Below, piece after piece: positions 24,687 to 36,644 of a DNA stretch of 64,000 nt. Where the stretch lies: the NCBI GenBank assembly GCA_009760855.2, contig WPIO01000001.1, forward strand, positions 1,331,501 through 1,395,500, given 5' to 3'. A program made the translations under genes and the position numbers. A model generated the notes under the pieces. It saw only the letters and a program-made list of their open reading frames with translations. It searched no databases and had not been told where the DNA came from. The DNA is from Cristatella mucedo (lineage: Eukaryota; Bryozoa; Phylactolaemata; Cristatellidae). Every line of letters begins with the position of its first letter. The stretch's first letter is position 1.

Positions 24687-25484
24687 ATATATATGTATAT
24701 GCTTCGTATAATTTTTAATTTTTGGGAGCTTTTTAGGTAAAGCTTGACTTAGTATGTTACGTGCAAAGTCATGTTTAATAATGATACGTTTCCGAGTAAT
24801 CTCTTGATGCCTTTCCGTTAAGGGTTACCTATAACTTAGAGATATCCATGCTTAGGAGCCTGCCATATTTGACTTGGGTTAGATTCATAAAGCTGAATAA
24901 TATTTAATACGACAAGAAGCACTAACATGCGCAGCTCAATACGAACCAACTTTTTGTTTAATCAGGAAGGAGATATATAGGAACTAAAGTTCTCGACATA
25001 ATTGTAAAGAGCTTTTGGTCTTTTGAATGAGATCCAGTGCTTAGATTTACTGAGAAGTATAATGCAGCAGTTGCAAAGTCCACCCCAATGTTATTTACCA
25101 TTGCATGCTTAAAAAATTGAAATGAGAAAGTTCGTCTGTCCTACTGTCTTCACGAGGCAAGGTGGCGACTTGTACTTCCGGAACTGCTTGCAATAGACAT
25201 GTTATTTTACTATTACTCAGCGGAGCGAGTCCACTGGCAGTGAACTCTGGTGTTGTTAGATAGACAGAATTTCTAAAATAGGACACTAGTATAGCAGCTG
25301 GCAAGACTATTGAAGTTGTTAACTTAACATTGAGATGGGAGCGATAAAGTTAGGCTGGCAATATTGCGAGCTATAGTCAATCGCTGGAAGGTTAACGTTA
25401 CAGTTACGAACATAATCGACAGTAGAGTTGCCTGTTCTTACTTTCCTGGCGATCCATACGATTCCACGTATTGCGTTGGCTCCG

Positions 25485-25670
25485 AGTCTAGATCAAGTGA
25501 ACTTTCATCAGACGACCGCATCAGCTCAACGGTCAAGTTTGCATACTTTCAGCTACGTAATGTAAAGATTGGAGTTTTTTGAGGGGGATAACACATCTTA
25601 ATTGGTCCTTGCATATGCAACATCCTGTTACCACTTCTCAAACTCACTGCTGCAGTGGCCAAATAATAGT
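25485..25670 (+). mobile_element. LINE-A RT fragment
   Basis: ELSSDDRISSTVKFAYFQLRN matches the block before the thumb in LINE-A (LSLDNHISSTVKSAYFQLHN at 53340). Nucleotide similarity continues through CATCCTGTTACCACTTCTC to about 25670, out of frame. Confidence 0.75.
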
Positions 25671-28420
25671 AGCCCAGTGAGAAGGGAACATAAATAGCAC
25701 TGGTTACTTCTACATCATTCCAGTGAGTGTGCTCGTAATCAGGGCTAGTTTATCCGCAGCTACTAGTGAGATGATTAGTTTTGAATCTAGGTCAACTAAT
25801 CTTTGAAAGACTCGGCTTAGTTACACACATGCAACCATAACGTACTTTGATAGGAATTTGAAAGCCAAAATTTCCTTTCGACTAATTGTTTACTTCTTTT
25901 GTATGTAAAGTTCTGCTAAAATCAATAACTGCCTGAATCTTTGTTCATCTAGAATTAGTAACTTTTTGAAAAATCGGATGCTCTGCGCATTAGAATTAGT
26001 GAACTCTGAATAACAGAGCCTTTGTCTGAGCTTCCGCACATATTTTTAAAAGGAGGAATGACTGAAGGATCCACTGTTTGGCCCTCCTTTGGTTTTATTA
26101 GCTGCCCGCGAAGACCTTATTGGCCCTGGGGTTAATGTGGAAGCCTTTAGCGTCCCAGAGTAAGTTAAGTTACAGGTTGGAAACGACCAAGTTCGGCGGA
26201 TTGAGCCGTGCAGCATACAAGAAGCCCTTTGATATATATTATGCTTTATTAGAGCTACAGAAATGAATGATATATAAATCTATCTATGTATCTCCTTGAA
26301 TATAACATCGCAACAGGTGCTTCCATCGAGGCTTAATTGTAAATAAACTCATCTGGCACTCACAGAGTGCCATAAGGAATACTATTTTGCTAACTTGGTT
26401 TTAAGAGATATAATGTCAAAAATTTAGGTTATAATCCCGCGTTTTTAATGAGTATGCGTACCAAGCATAACAAAAGTGATAGAGGAAGTGCTTTGCTTTG
26501 AGGAATCTCTGCTATAATGGTTTTCTTAAAATGTGGGCCAGTCAGGGAATATTTTGAATTAAGTCACGATTTGGATACCTACTTTTGGAACATATAAACT
26601 TCAGATTAGGTCTACATAAGATGTTTAGCAGTTTTATGAGACTTACATATCCTGAGCCGAATCAACAGGCAGTACAACGCCTATCCTTATTTGAGATTTG
26701 TTCTGACAGGTTTTCGTGAGCAAAGGCATTAATGTGCCAAAAACTGCATGAGGCTACTTTAAAGTCAATCCAAAAAATTGATTTAGAATTGGGACTTTCA
26801 AATGTAAAGTGTTAAGAAGGGAGAACTAAAAACTTTTACATGTATGACAGCTGCTACAGAGCTTTGGCATCTAATCCTCTCAATGTTCCTTGTGCTAAAT
26901 TACAATATAGCTCTGTTCTCATACGCCAAAACTATTTAACTATGCTCCAGCATATTTCGCCATCCGCTTCGATTTGCGTTAAAGAAGCTTCGACAAAAAT
27001 CTCCTCTTAGGATCGTTTCTCTCACGCAGCAGCATCTCACTTTTGAAGTGTTGGATTAAAAAGCATTATGTATTTTGCTCAATCCAAAGGAATATCACAT
27101 AGGGTGACAAAAGGCCATAGCCAGCCGGAATTATTTACCAGAAGTAAGTGCTTCAAATCCCCTGTTCTTAACTGCAATTCAACAAAGCCCTCCTCATATT
27201 GCTGAGATTAAACTACCTATGTGCCTCAGCTAAGGTATTTTTGAACACTAAATACACGCCTTGAACCTTTCTGTGCATACAGAGCCTGGGTGGGAAAACC
27301 TGAACTGCACGTATTATTATCTCCGTTACAAATATTGCTTTATGCACATACAGATGCACAGACATGATAAATAGTTGAAAACATCAAGATGCTGCCATTC
27401 TGTCCAAAGAGATCTAACCGACCTGATAACCTATCTACTATTAGATATAATTACGGCACGGCACGTTAGAATTAATCTAGTGCGATAAAATAAGTTTCAG
27501 ACTCTCCCGTCAGAAGTTCTCATCAAACTTCCTCGTCAGAATTTCTAGGCAGTCCCAAATTGACGAATGACTTAACGTAAATTGAATTTCACCTGGACAT
27601 ATTAGATAATTAAATTTAGGAAGAATCGCGCAGTGTGCTTGAAGTAACCTGACCCAACGATTTAGGTGTCGCCGAGAGGTAATCAAACCATGCAGGGATG
27701 TCCCAGGCATTCGCTTGCACGGCGAGTCCATCAGCTATAAGCAAACAGACATAATACTTACAAACAATGATGTAGAGTTATCTTCTTACAAATTCGATGG
27801 TACTGCAATGCACGTGTAACACAGGGCTTACTATAAGTTAATAAATTTATTAGAAGCTAGTGAACAAACGTTCTCTCAGTGGTGTAACGGAAATTAGCTC
27901 GACTGATCAATCACATTAGGCTAGTTTAGTGAAAGCCCTACATATTTCGTAAAGAAGAAAGAAGCGTTTAGCTTCACGCCGCATTACATTGTTGCCTCAT
28001 AAATAATTTCTTTCTATCAGCCGACGCCCACTGTTCCGTGAATTATCAGCTGAAGTGTGGTTCGGCGTGGATGAACCTGTTCTTTGGAAGCCGGTTGTTG
28101 GAAGTCGCATTCCGTTTGCTGTTAATGCATAAACGTAAGTTTTCCTTTCTTGAAAAAGACTCCGTAGAAAATCTTACTTCACATATTCATGGTTCTGGGT
28201 AATTATGTACACCTTAAAATCAAAAGATTTCTGATGCTACTCTGTATTCTATAAAACCAGCGAAAGTCCTTGCACTTTTTTGTTCAAAGTGGCCCATATT
28301 TTAGACTAATAGTTTTCTTGCTAGACTAAAGGAACAATAAATAAAATAGCTTGCACCATTATACTATAAGACAAGCACAAACATAAGTAGTATCATGTCC
28401 ATAGATATGCTGTCTAAGTC
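25671..28420. other. No gene or known repeat recognised
   Basis: AT-rich sequence. Only short frames occur, such as a 73-codon minus-strand frame at 27510-27731 without recognisable motif. Confidence 0.45.
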
Positions 28421-28424
28421 ATTG

Positions 28425-28945
28425 TAATGTAATCTAATGTATCTCTGTCTGTAACTCCACAAAGCATCAATGACTATGCGGGTGTTACGCAGGGCAGTTG
28501 TGTAAAGCGCAGTTATAGCCTAAGCGGCTTTTGGTACGCATTCACTAGCCAGAATACTTCATCTAACGCAAGAAAAAGAAAGTGGGAAGCATAGCAAAGT
28601 CAGGAGAGCAGCTGAGCTAGTAGTAGCATGGAAGTAGCAGCTGAGATCCGCTGGAAAGGATGAGCCAGTGTCGGCAGCAGGAGAGTATTTGTCGTTGCAC
28701 AAAAGTCGGGGAAGTGAGCTGCACAGTCTAGGGTTAGCAGAGCTAACTCTTTTGTCGCCAACGTACTTTAAGAGGAAGAATGGAACAGGTAATTTACAGT
28801 CCATATAGCACGAGGAGGCTGAAACTGGTGCAGCAGTTCAGCAAGATGAGGAGGAGCCAGGCCGCGGCAGGCCTTGTGGGTCAGCGTAAGAACTTTACTC
28901 TGCATCCTTGATTAATCGGCAGCCATCCCAGCTCTTTCGACAAAG
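28425..28945 (-). mobile_element. LINE-B fragment, RT C-terminus and 3' end
   Basis: The minus-strand frame 28559-28804 has LPVPFFLLKYVGDKRVSSAN and RLCSSLP, matching LAVPFLRLKSDGDRSFSCAG and RLWNSLP in the 14935 copy. The 3' end shows GTAATGTAATCTAATGTATC on the plus strand, the reverse complement of the LINE-B terminal repeat. Confidence 0.85.
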
Positions 28946-29116
28946 ACGACACTTCGTACGTAACGAATCGCTATTTCATCATCACAACTGTAGAACGTTT
29001 AACTTTGAATGTGTGCCACGTCACAGCTCTCGATTCTATTGTCTTCTCAGTATGGGTAGGCTGGAAAAAGAATGCTATTGAGGCAACAAGGGTAGATTTC
29101 TTGAAACTACTTATAA

Positions 29117-29312
29117 CCGGAAAGTCCAATACTAATTAGAAGCTACCCCTGAATGAATGTGTATTAGCAGTCTTTCCTAATACTAGCCAATTAATAATCC
29201 CATAGATCAGGTCGATATATTCCCAAATTAATGTAAACTGAGAGTCCAGTTCTAACTGGACGCTACAGGCGAATTATCTTGCCTAGCAGTCTTTGTTGAA
29301 TGCTACCCGCAG
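29117..29312. repeat. Pair of diverged ~70-nt direct repeats
   Basis: Units at about 29117-29188 and 29239-29312 share AGTCCA-TACTAATTAGAAGC / AGTCCAGTTCTAACTGGACGC, then CTAGCAGTCTTTCC / CTAGCAGTCTTTGTTGAATGC-like ends. Function unknown. Confidence 0.5.
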
Positions 29313-29869
29313 TAAAATTGTATGCTCCACGAAGCCTGTGAAGCACTCAGACTAAACTAATCGTGTGGTATTGAAATGATGCAAATCAAATAGTCTGGCA
29401 GTAGGCAGTGGCTAAATGAGCCAGAAATGAGTTGGCTGAATGTTCAAAATTGATCCATTCATTTGAGAAATCTCGTTAAGACTTCTGTGACTCCTTACTT
29501 TCAGGTATTCCAGCCGACGCCTTAAGGTCCTTGGCTAGGCGTTGTCCCACTCGCTCTTTGTAGTCAAGTCGTATAAATGTGCCTCGAACCAACCAAAAAA
29601 CCTCAGTAGATCGTTCCTTTAGCATTTAAAAAGGCTTACACGAAAATTCCGGCTGATGGGACTGATTTCAAAAGAGCTGCAAATTGTGCACGTATTGCTC
29701 ACAGAAGTTAATATTTCTGCGAAAATCTACTTTTTTGTGCTTTTTACGCAGGAGATTTTTCTTTAAACCGCTTAAAGCTTGTACAGCTTTACGCATGCAG
29801 ATTGTAACAAAGGAAATCTCATGCCAAACAATAAATATAAAGTAGGAATTTCAAGGAAGTAGGTTGCAT

Positions 29870-30215
29870 GATGAAGTAGCTACTCAGGGCGGTTAGAGAG
29901 GAAGTACCACAGTCGATCGAAGAAGGGAAGATGGAGTTGTGTAAGTCAGTGAACAATCACTGACCTACAGAGCGAAAGCCATTGTTGCCAATGGTCTTTA
30001 AAAGCGTAGGAATGAATGAAGCGGCATTTATTTCCTTAAGCCATGACGAGGTTAAAATGGTTAGTGGTTAAGCTTGATATGCACGAGCCAAGCCATGTCA
30101 GTCCTTATGGGTAAGGGTGAGAGCGTTTGTGTGCATTCCTTGATGAACCTGAAACCGTCAAAGCTTCTCTGCAAATACGTGGGTTAATATCCTACACATA
30201 GCCGAACCTCATCAA
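29870..30215 (-). mobile_element. LINE-B fragment
   Basis: Minus-strand match to the LINE-B C-terminal region (blocks GAAAGCCATTGTTGCCAATGG and GAATGAATGAAGCGGC, equivalent to the region at 28740 and 19000). No open frame remains. Confidence 0.65.
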
Positions 30216-30612
30216 TATGTGACTAGTTTTTCAGCCTTTATCGTTATTATCAGCATTAGCGTAATGCCTTTGCTTGATAGCCCGGCTGAAATACTTTTGT
30301 AATACTCAGACGCCTACAAAGCCAGAGCTCTGGATAAATTGACTGGAAGCTGTGAAAGGCATTCTCTAATCTTAGAAAATGATTGGACATGAAGGAAATT
30401 TTCTAATCTTAGGCAGGGATCGAATATCAGGACTCGCATTTGAGGCAGTCTTTTTCATGAAGTTGTCAAAGTTTAGCCAGGTGTCATGGATGGCACCTTA
30501 AAATTGGGTACTAGTCATCATCCAAAAGTAGCATCACCTATTAGATATGCCAAATATCTAAAAAAAGCTGATCATTTGGGTGTCCCATGAGTACAAGTAA
30601 GGCAGAAAACGT

Positions 30613-30751
30613 AATTAATTTGTCTAGTGCCCAAAGAGAACTTAATCTCTATTCAGGTGCTTCACATATGCACCGGTGCTCGAGCCCACGACCTCGGGCA
30701 GACCTCGGTCACGGAGAGCACCTTAACCTCTGGGCCAAATCAGCTCGGCGG
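30613..30751 (-). mobile_element. SINE1 copy
   Basis: Plus-strand reading starts AATTAATTTGTCTAGTGCCC, then GAGAACTTAATCTCTATTCA, then GGTGCTCGAGCCCACGACCT and CTTAACCTCTGGGCCAAATC. On the minus strand this is a tRNA-like head with A and B boxes followed by the LINE-A-like tail. Confidence 0.85.
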
Positions 30752-30779
30752 ATATATTTCTAGTAAAATAAAAGACATT

Positions 30780-30868
30780 GGCTGACATCTTATGTAAAGC
30801 ACCTATAAAAAGATTGAGTTCGCTGTAGGGCACTTTATCAAGTGTGTTATTATTACCATTACTATTAT
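30780..30868 (+). mobile_element. LINE-A terminal 3' fragment
   Basis: TGTAAAGCACCTATAAAAAG, then GATTGAGTTCGCTGTAGGGC and CTTTATCAAGTGTGTTATTA. It lies next to the SINE1 copy in opposite orientation. Confidence 0.8.
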
Positions 30869-30959
30869 AACACAGTATCAAAGGTCCGCTGGGAAACATT
30901 CAAATAATCATTCTCTGCAGCAGATTTAACTGATTAAAGTGCCGAAAGCAGCTGAATAT

Positions 30960-31485
30960 ATAATAACAAAAATCCATTTGATATGCCACCATCAGAGAAC
31001 TTGATCTCTTTCTAGGCACTTTATATTTGCTTTAAAGGAAGTGCAATCGAACGAGTAAGAGTAGCATGCTTAATGAACAGCAAGAATAAATTTGTTAGGG
31101 GTGAGATGCATGCGGTCAGCATTCAAGTATGGTTAGTGGCAGCATGCTACGTATCAGCAGGCATAAGAACTTAAATGACAAATCACAGGGCTCACTAAAT
31201 GCTGTCGTAAATAGACACGTTTTAGCTTCTTTCAAATGTGGAAAAGTAAAGAGATGTTGTGAAGCAAGCCGTGGATGAGTTAATGGCTTTGAGGGCATAC
31301 GAACTAAAGGCACGGTCTCCAACAGATTTGAGATTTGTACGAGGCATAGGTAAACAATTACATTCTGAAAGCCGGCATTACTATGCTTAGCCTGGTGGCG
31401 ATGTATCCTCAGCCTAGAAGTTAAGTCGATCCCGCGGGCATGCGTCACTTGTCTCACAGATTCAGTCATCATGGAGAAGTGCAAG
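30960..31485 (-). mobile_element. LINE-A copy, RT C-terminus and 3' end
   Basis: The 3' part has CTCTTTCTAGGCACTTTATA and a GTCAGCATTCAAGTATGGTT segment. The minus-strand frame toward 31485 retains NLLETVPLVRMPSKPL-like remains of the FGDRAFSSYAPKA block. Confidence 0.8.
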
Positions 31486-31642
31486 TGATCGAGAACCGAC
31501 TCTTTTAAGACTCCAAAGGTGACTAGCCTAATAGGTGAGACCTAACCGGGCACGATGCGGATTTCACATGATCACACAAGTAAGATTCTTACCCGCCAGA
31601 CCGATCAAAGCTCTCGATCGCTTAATTAGTATAATGCAATAC

Positions 31643-31828
31643 AGAGCAATGGTTGCACAGTAGATAAGGCATTAAGTTTTCACGACCTCGTCCCGAGGTC
31701 ATGGATTCCAATCCTGTGGTGATGAATCCTCCGTTGCCGCTGCCGAATCCCGCTGCGGAAGGCAGTGATAACAGTAAAGACTCTTCTGTCGCCATAGAAA
31801 AGAGGCTGCTGAATCAGCTAGTCATTAT
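31643..31828 (+). mobile_element. SINE2 copy
   Basis: Head with A-box-like TGGTTGCACAGTAGATAAGG and a changed B box GGATTCCAATCC. Body CTGCGGAAGGCAGTGATAAC, AAAGACTCTTCTGTCGCCAT and end GCTGCTGAATCAGCTAGT. Confidence 0.85.
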
Positions 31829-33589
31829 TTATTTAATTGTCGTTAGCAGCTGATATCGGGAGTCAAGAGTGACTCACTGAGGCGTAGCAAGCAATCTCAG
31901 TTTTGAAGCTGGAGATGCATTTAAGGTCCAGCATTAGTAAAAAATGCGGCAGCTACGCTTGTCTGTCGCGAACGGCCCAATTCCTATACTAATAGAAAGT
32001 CTTGTAGTCTGGGATGTTGTTGGGGTGCAGGATGGCTCTCGGCTCTGGTACACTGTCCTGCCTACGATCAACTACGGCGAGCAAACAGCGCGGGCGAGCA
32101 AAACCTTAAAGTAGTAGCAGCTTTCGGCGGTCGGCTGCTGTCATGCTGAGAGCTAAGAGGGAGCGAGATCCGTCTCCTACCGTGCTGGATACGGGTGGGA
32201 ATACCCGTATTGCCGGAGCTCAATGCAATGTTTTGTCGGATCCTAATTCTGTCTGCTAGTCCTGCTGTTCTAATTTATTTTAAGGGATCCACATCTGGCT
32301 GCCTCTCAACTTCCGTTTGAGATGCTTCTATTCCTTAGCTGAGGCGTACCTATACTAACTACTTCCCGATCAGTCTAAGAATGACTATTTACCCGGACTA
32401 TTATTGCTCGAATCGTTAGGCAGTTCCTCTAAGCCACCTTGAACATATTGCTGACCTTACCAGCAGCTCGCAAGTTCCCAAAGCCTAAAGGTCACTCTTG
32501 ACTAACACCATGGCATCTATTTACTTGACAATGCATTTAAATATGCTTAAAGCTTATCTGAATCTCACAAATAATTTTAGTCTTCCTTTATGCACTTATG
32601 CACATTTGTATAACTTTTCCAGTTGAATGCCTTATTTTTCATCTTATGAAGGGAAAGTAATATGTATATTGATCTCTCAGAGAACGATTAACTTCTTATT
32701 TATATTAATTTTTTTTGAGAAACCATGTAAGCTCATCTAGCTAGGTAATTGATCTGTATTTACTGTTATTGCTACGATTTGAATATCACTCGCTTAGTCG
32801 TGTTTCAGCGGTGTCAGGTATAGGTATCATCTCATTCACCACACCGCTCACATGTTGAGTCTCCTACCGGTATTTTTCTCGCAAGGGTCGATAAAGACTC
32901 CCCAAATGTAGCAAATTCTGCATTTTAACTAGTGACCTCTCGAGAGATTTTCCAACGCATCTGTGAAGTAACACGACTTTTGCAGCATGGAAGCAGTGGG
33001 CTCAGACTTTGTGAGGGCTCTCAGAATTCCTAATCAGCCGCAAGCTCACGACCGGTGGAAGGGCAGACGATGACTCGACAGTCCTGCCCAAATCCATGCA
33101 CTGGCGGCATCTGTGTGGGGACATTCATCTGCCACAAACTGCAGCCAGCTGTCGGGCGGGTTCGGAACGAAATAATGGCCCGGCAGGGCAAACAAACATG
33201 CATGGAATATAAGGGCTGCCGAAGGAGGAAAACGTGAGGGGAGTTCGAGATCCGTCGACGCGAGCAGCTGCATAGTGTGAGTAGCCTGGGCTTGGTCAGG
33301 GTAGCGTGAAATGAAGGTTTCGGTGCTGGAGCCAGCAGACTTGTTGTTCAGTCGGGCTACCCAGCCTGACGACATGTCGTGCAGAAGGCTGTCACAGCAT
33401 CTGCATGTTAAGTGACTATTGCAAAACAGTCTAGCAAAAGAGCCTGTCAACTGAAAAACCTATACAGCATCTTTGAAGCCGTCACAGGCAGACAAGCTTA
33501 GTACATAATAAGTCAGATGAATAATGCCTCTCAAGATAACAGGGTTGTTCATAAAATCTTAAAATCGGCCAATACTTGAAAAACCTGAA
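31829..33589. other. Unassigned, relatively GC-rich stretch
   Basis: The segments 32000-32250 and 33040-33420 are richer in G+C and CpG than the surroundings. The longest frame is 134 codons on the minus strand (33046-33450), with a Cys/Ser-rich composition and no motif I recognise. It could be an old transposon or a non-coding unique region. No splice-flanked domain was found. Confidence 0.35.
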
Positions 33590-34760
33590 CAGAAGCTCGA
33601 CCGGTCAAGTGTGGAGTCCTACAAGGGTCTATTTTGGCCCTTTTCTGTTCTCCGTTGATACTTAACCTGTTGGAAAACTCTTGTTGGCTCAGGAGATCGG
33701 CTACTAATTTATCGCTTACGACACTAACTTGTCTTTTATTTAGGCCACCAGAATGGACTTTAGTGATTGATGCGCCGAATTCTTACCTTGCAGACCTTCG
33801 ATCCTCTATGTCAAAAACTTCTTCCTGAACCAAACGACGATAATAGTGAACTAATGCTCACAGGATATCGAAATCGTGTGACTGAACTGAGAGGCGTTGC
33901 TTTTCTAATATGTTGTGCTACTGCCCGACCGCCACCACTTGAACAGAATATAGATATATTCTTTGACAAGTGCCTACACTTTGAAAGCTTCATTAGGAAG
34001 ATCCCCTTTAAAGTCATCCATCGCTCTCGATCCTTACACGAGATTTGTTAGAGACTCTAATGCAGTTGGTTTAAAAGTAATAAACTAAATACATGCCCAT
34101 AGCCAGGCTAGACTATTGCAATTCCATTTTGGCCGGGCTCATGAAATTGGCCACTAAGCCATTGCAGCTAGTGGTTAACTGGACTGCTGCACTACTTAAA
34201 AATCCTCGAGATTTAGCCGCGTGTTTCTTTCTATACAGAAACCTCGATGTTTCAAGCTTAGCCAAGAATATTGATAGAGTTTTCAAGCTAAACGAAAAAG
34301 TATTTTGAGGCTTAGCTCCTAAATACCAAGATGTACTACCTCTTCAATTACAACCGGATTGTGCCCTGAGGTCCTTATTGAACGATAAATTTGTTCATCC
34401 ATTTCAACGCTTAATGACCATTGGTGGCCAAAGCTGGAGCCAATCACTTCGCAGACAGTAGACATCACTCCTACGAGTCTTCCAAATTGATATCTTCTTT
34501 CCGTGAGCGACCTTGATGCTTCCTTCCCGATCGCCGGGCTCCTTGCTACATGCTACTCTCATTCCCTACTGCCTTCCTCGGTCAGCGATGCTTCGGCCTT
34601 TCACTTTTCACTTTGGAAGAAGCCTGCTTTCAACCAAATAGGTGCTGAAAACCGCTAAGGTTTTCTGAGGGCTGTACGAATCTCTCATAGGTAGCTCTCG
34701 CTTAGCTCTCGCTTAGGCTTTAGGGGAGTTACATGTGGAGATACGTTACTGATGCCAAAT
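33590..34760 (+). mobile_element. LINE-B copy, RT second half, degenerate
   Basis: GTGGAGTCCTACAAGGGTCT encodes GVLQGSILA, a decayed [10 protein letters not shown]. It is followed by SLMSKTSS/LLPEPNDDNSELMLTG (compare ENFLKLNDDKTKLLVLG) near 33810, IARLDYCNSILAGLMKLATK at 34093, and a 3' UTR ending near GTGGAGATACGTTAC. Frameshifts occur throughout. Confidence 0.8.
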
Positions 34761-34920
34761 GATCCATTAATTCGAATTATTCTTAAGAAAATCTAAGCAG
34801 GTTAGCGATTTATCGACGCAGTATGGAGACCATGAAAAACTGCTCTTGGTCCTATCTAAATTTTTCCAATATTACTATGAGCTAATGATATAATTTCATT
34901 AGTATATAATAAAATATAAC

Positions 34921-35060
34921 GTAATTGCAAAGTGCCTTAAGAGAAATTAAGCTCTGCTCATACGTTTCATTTATGCCGTTGGGTTTAAGACCTCGATCTA
35001 GTCCAGTCTTTGGTCGAGGCCAGCACCCTAACCTGTATGCCAAATCAGCTCTGAATATAT
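34921..35060 (-). mobile_element. SINE1 copy, diverged
   Basis: AAGTGCCTTAAGAGAAATTA and GCTCTGCTCATACG correspond to the shared tail. GGCCAGCACCCTAACCTGTA and CCAAATCAGCTC correspond to the A-box part. The B box is lost. Confidence 0.65.
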
Positions 35061-35094
35061 TCCTTCGGAATGTAATTACAATGATAATAATGAA

Positions 35095-35930
35095 ATATTG
35101 GATATAGCACCCTCAGACAACCCGATCTCTTTCTCGAGCGCTTTGCAGTAGTTGCAAAGGTAGCAAGATCAAATGTTTGTGGTAGCATGCTCCATAAAGA
35201 CAAGTCTGACATGGTTGATGGTGACATGCACATGGTCAGCATGTAAATATGGTTAGTGGCAGCATGCACAGTGTCAGCACCCATAAGCACATATGGGATG
35301 AATAAAAGAGACCCACACATTGCTGTTATAAATACATCCATTTTTAGTTTTATTGTCGAATATGATGAAGTCAGGGGATGTCATCACCAAAATCACACAT
35401 GAGTTTCCTGCTTTGAGGGCGTGTTAGCTAAAGGCAATGTCTCCAAAAGATTTGACGTTCTCACGTTTTGTATGTAGACGATTAGATTTCAAAACGGGAT
35501 TGCCGCCAATTTTAGCCATGTCGGGGAGTACATCTGCTATGTAGGCTAGAGCCAAAGAGTGAAGGGAAATAAAAGTGAGTACCAAAACCTTGAAATCAAT
35601 GTTTTCTTGACTGTGAGCTAGTGTAGGTCGACGAGAATTATTGTGATTGGCCGACTGCGAAGCTCCAGACAGACGAGCATAGCTGCAGAGCTTCGGGCAA
35701 GCTGCAAGCGACTGAGTGCACAGGCTGGTAGATCATCAATCAGTGAGATATTGAAGTCAAGACAGGTTTTCACAAATGCCTATATCAATTTAGATGTAGT
35801 ATTCCAGCCTAAGCAAGCCCAAATTTCAGCAATGTCATATTGCTGAAGTTAAGCAGACTTAAACTTGGACCTGATACCGGCGTCTGATTAGAGGTCACTT
35901 TAGAACAGAACATAGACTTCCAACAGATTT
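35095..35930 (-). mobile_element. LINE-A copy, RT C-terminus and 3' end, diverged
   Basis: CCGATCTCTTTCTCGAGCGC marks the hairpin. GGTCAGCATGTAAATATGGT and GGCAGCATGCACAGTGTCAG are 3' UTR blocks. The region to 35930 aligns with RT C-terminal nucleotide blocks such as CTGCAGAGCTTCGGGCAAGC (compare CTGCAGAGTTTTGCACCAGC at 3310). Confidence 0.82.
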
Positions 35931-36130
35931 AACAGGAAATACGCTGGCAGAGCCGCTTGTGAGCGTCATTCTTTCCAATATCTGAATCACAATAGGTTTA
36001 CCCATTGATATTAAGTTAATTTGTGTACCGTTCGATTGAAGAAGAATCAATCCCCTACCAGACTAAGCATCATACCACCCGTTTTTGGAATCTTTTTACC
36101 TATGCCCTGTAAACAAATAAAAATATAAAT

Positions 36131-36268
36131 TTAATTAATTTATACAGCGCCCCAAGAGAACTTAATCTCTATTCAGGCGCTTCACATATACCTCGGGGCT
36201 CGAGCCCACGACCTCAGTCAGACCTTGGTCGGAGCGAGCACCTTAACAGCTAAACCAAGCCACCAACC
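36131..36268 (-). mobile_element. SINE1 copy
   Basis: TTAATTAATTTATACAGCGC, then GAGAACTTAATCTCTATTCA, GGGGCTCGAGCCCACGACCT and CTTAACAGCTAAACCAAGCC. It is collinear with the 30613 copy, including the terminal AATTAATT. Confidence 0.87.
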
Positions 36269-36269
36269 C

Positions 36270-36635
36270 AGTACAAACCTCAAATTTTTTGGCCACCGTG
36301 CCTTTATTTCGTATGCCCTCAAAGTCTGGAACTCACTCCGACTTGTATCATGACATCCCCTGACTTGACGCATTTAAAAAGAAATTAAAAGCCCACCCAT
36401 GTATGACAGCATTAAGCGATTACGGTGGTACGTCCTTTATTGGCTGACACTGTTGGATGCTACCAATAATCTCACATGCATACTCACCCTGTGCATGTCA
36501 CTCCTAACCATGCTATTATTGCTTATCAAGCAGGATACTACTCACCATTCGATCTTGTTTCCTTTGCAGCAAATGTGAAACGCCAAAACATAGATTGAGT
36601 TATAGGATGGTGCTTTATCAAGTGTATTATTTCTT
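36270..36635 (+). mobile_element. LINE-A 3' end fragment
   Basis: GTACAAACCTCAAATTTTTT and CCCTCAAAGTCTGGAACTCA encode the decayed TNLK and YAPKAWNSLP blocks. The 3' UTR includes TTTGCAGCAAATGTGAAACG, and the end is TTTATCAAGTGTATTATTTC. Confidence 0.83.
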
Positions 36636-36644
36636 TTGATTATA

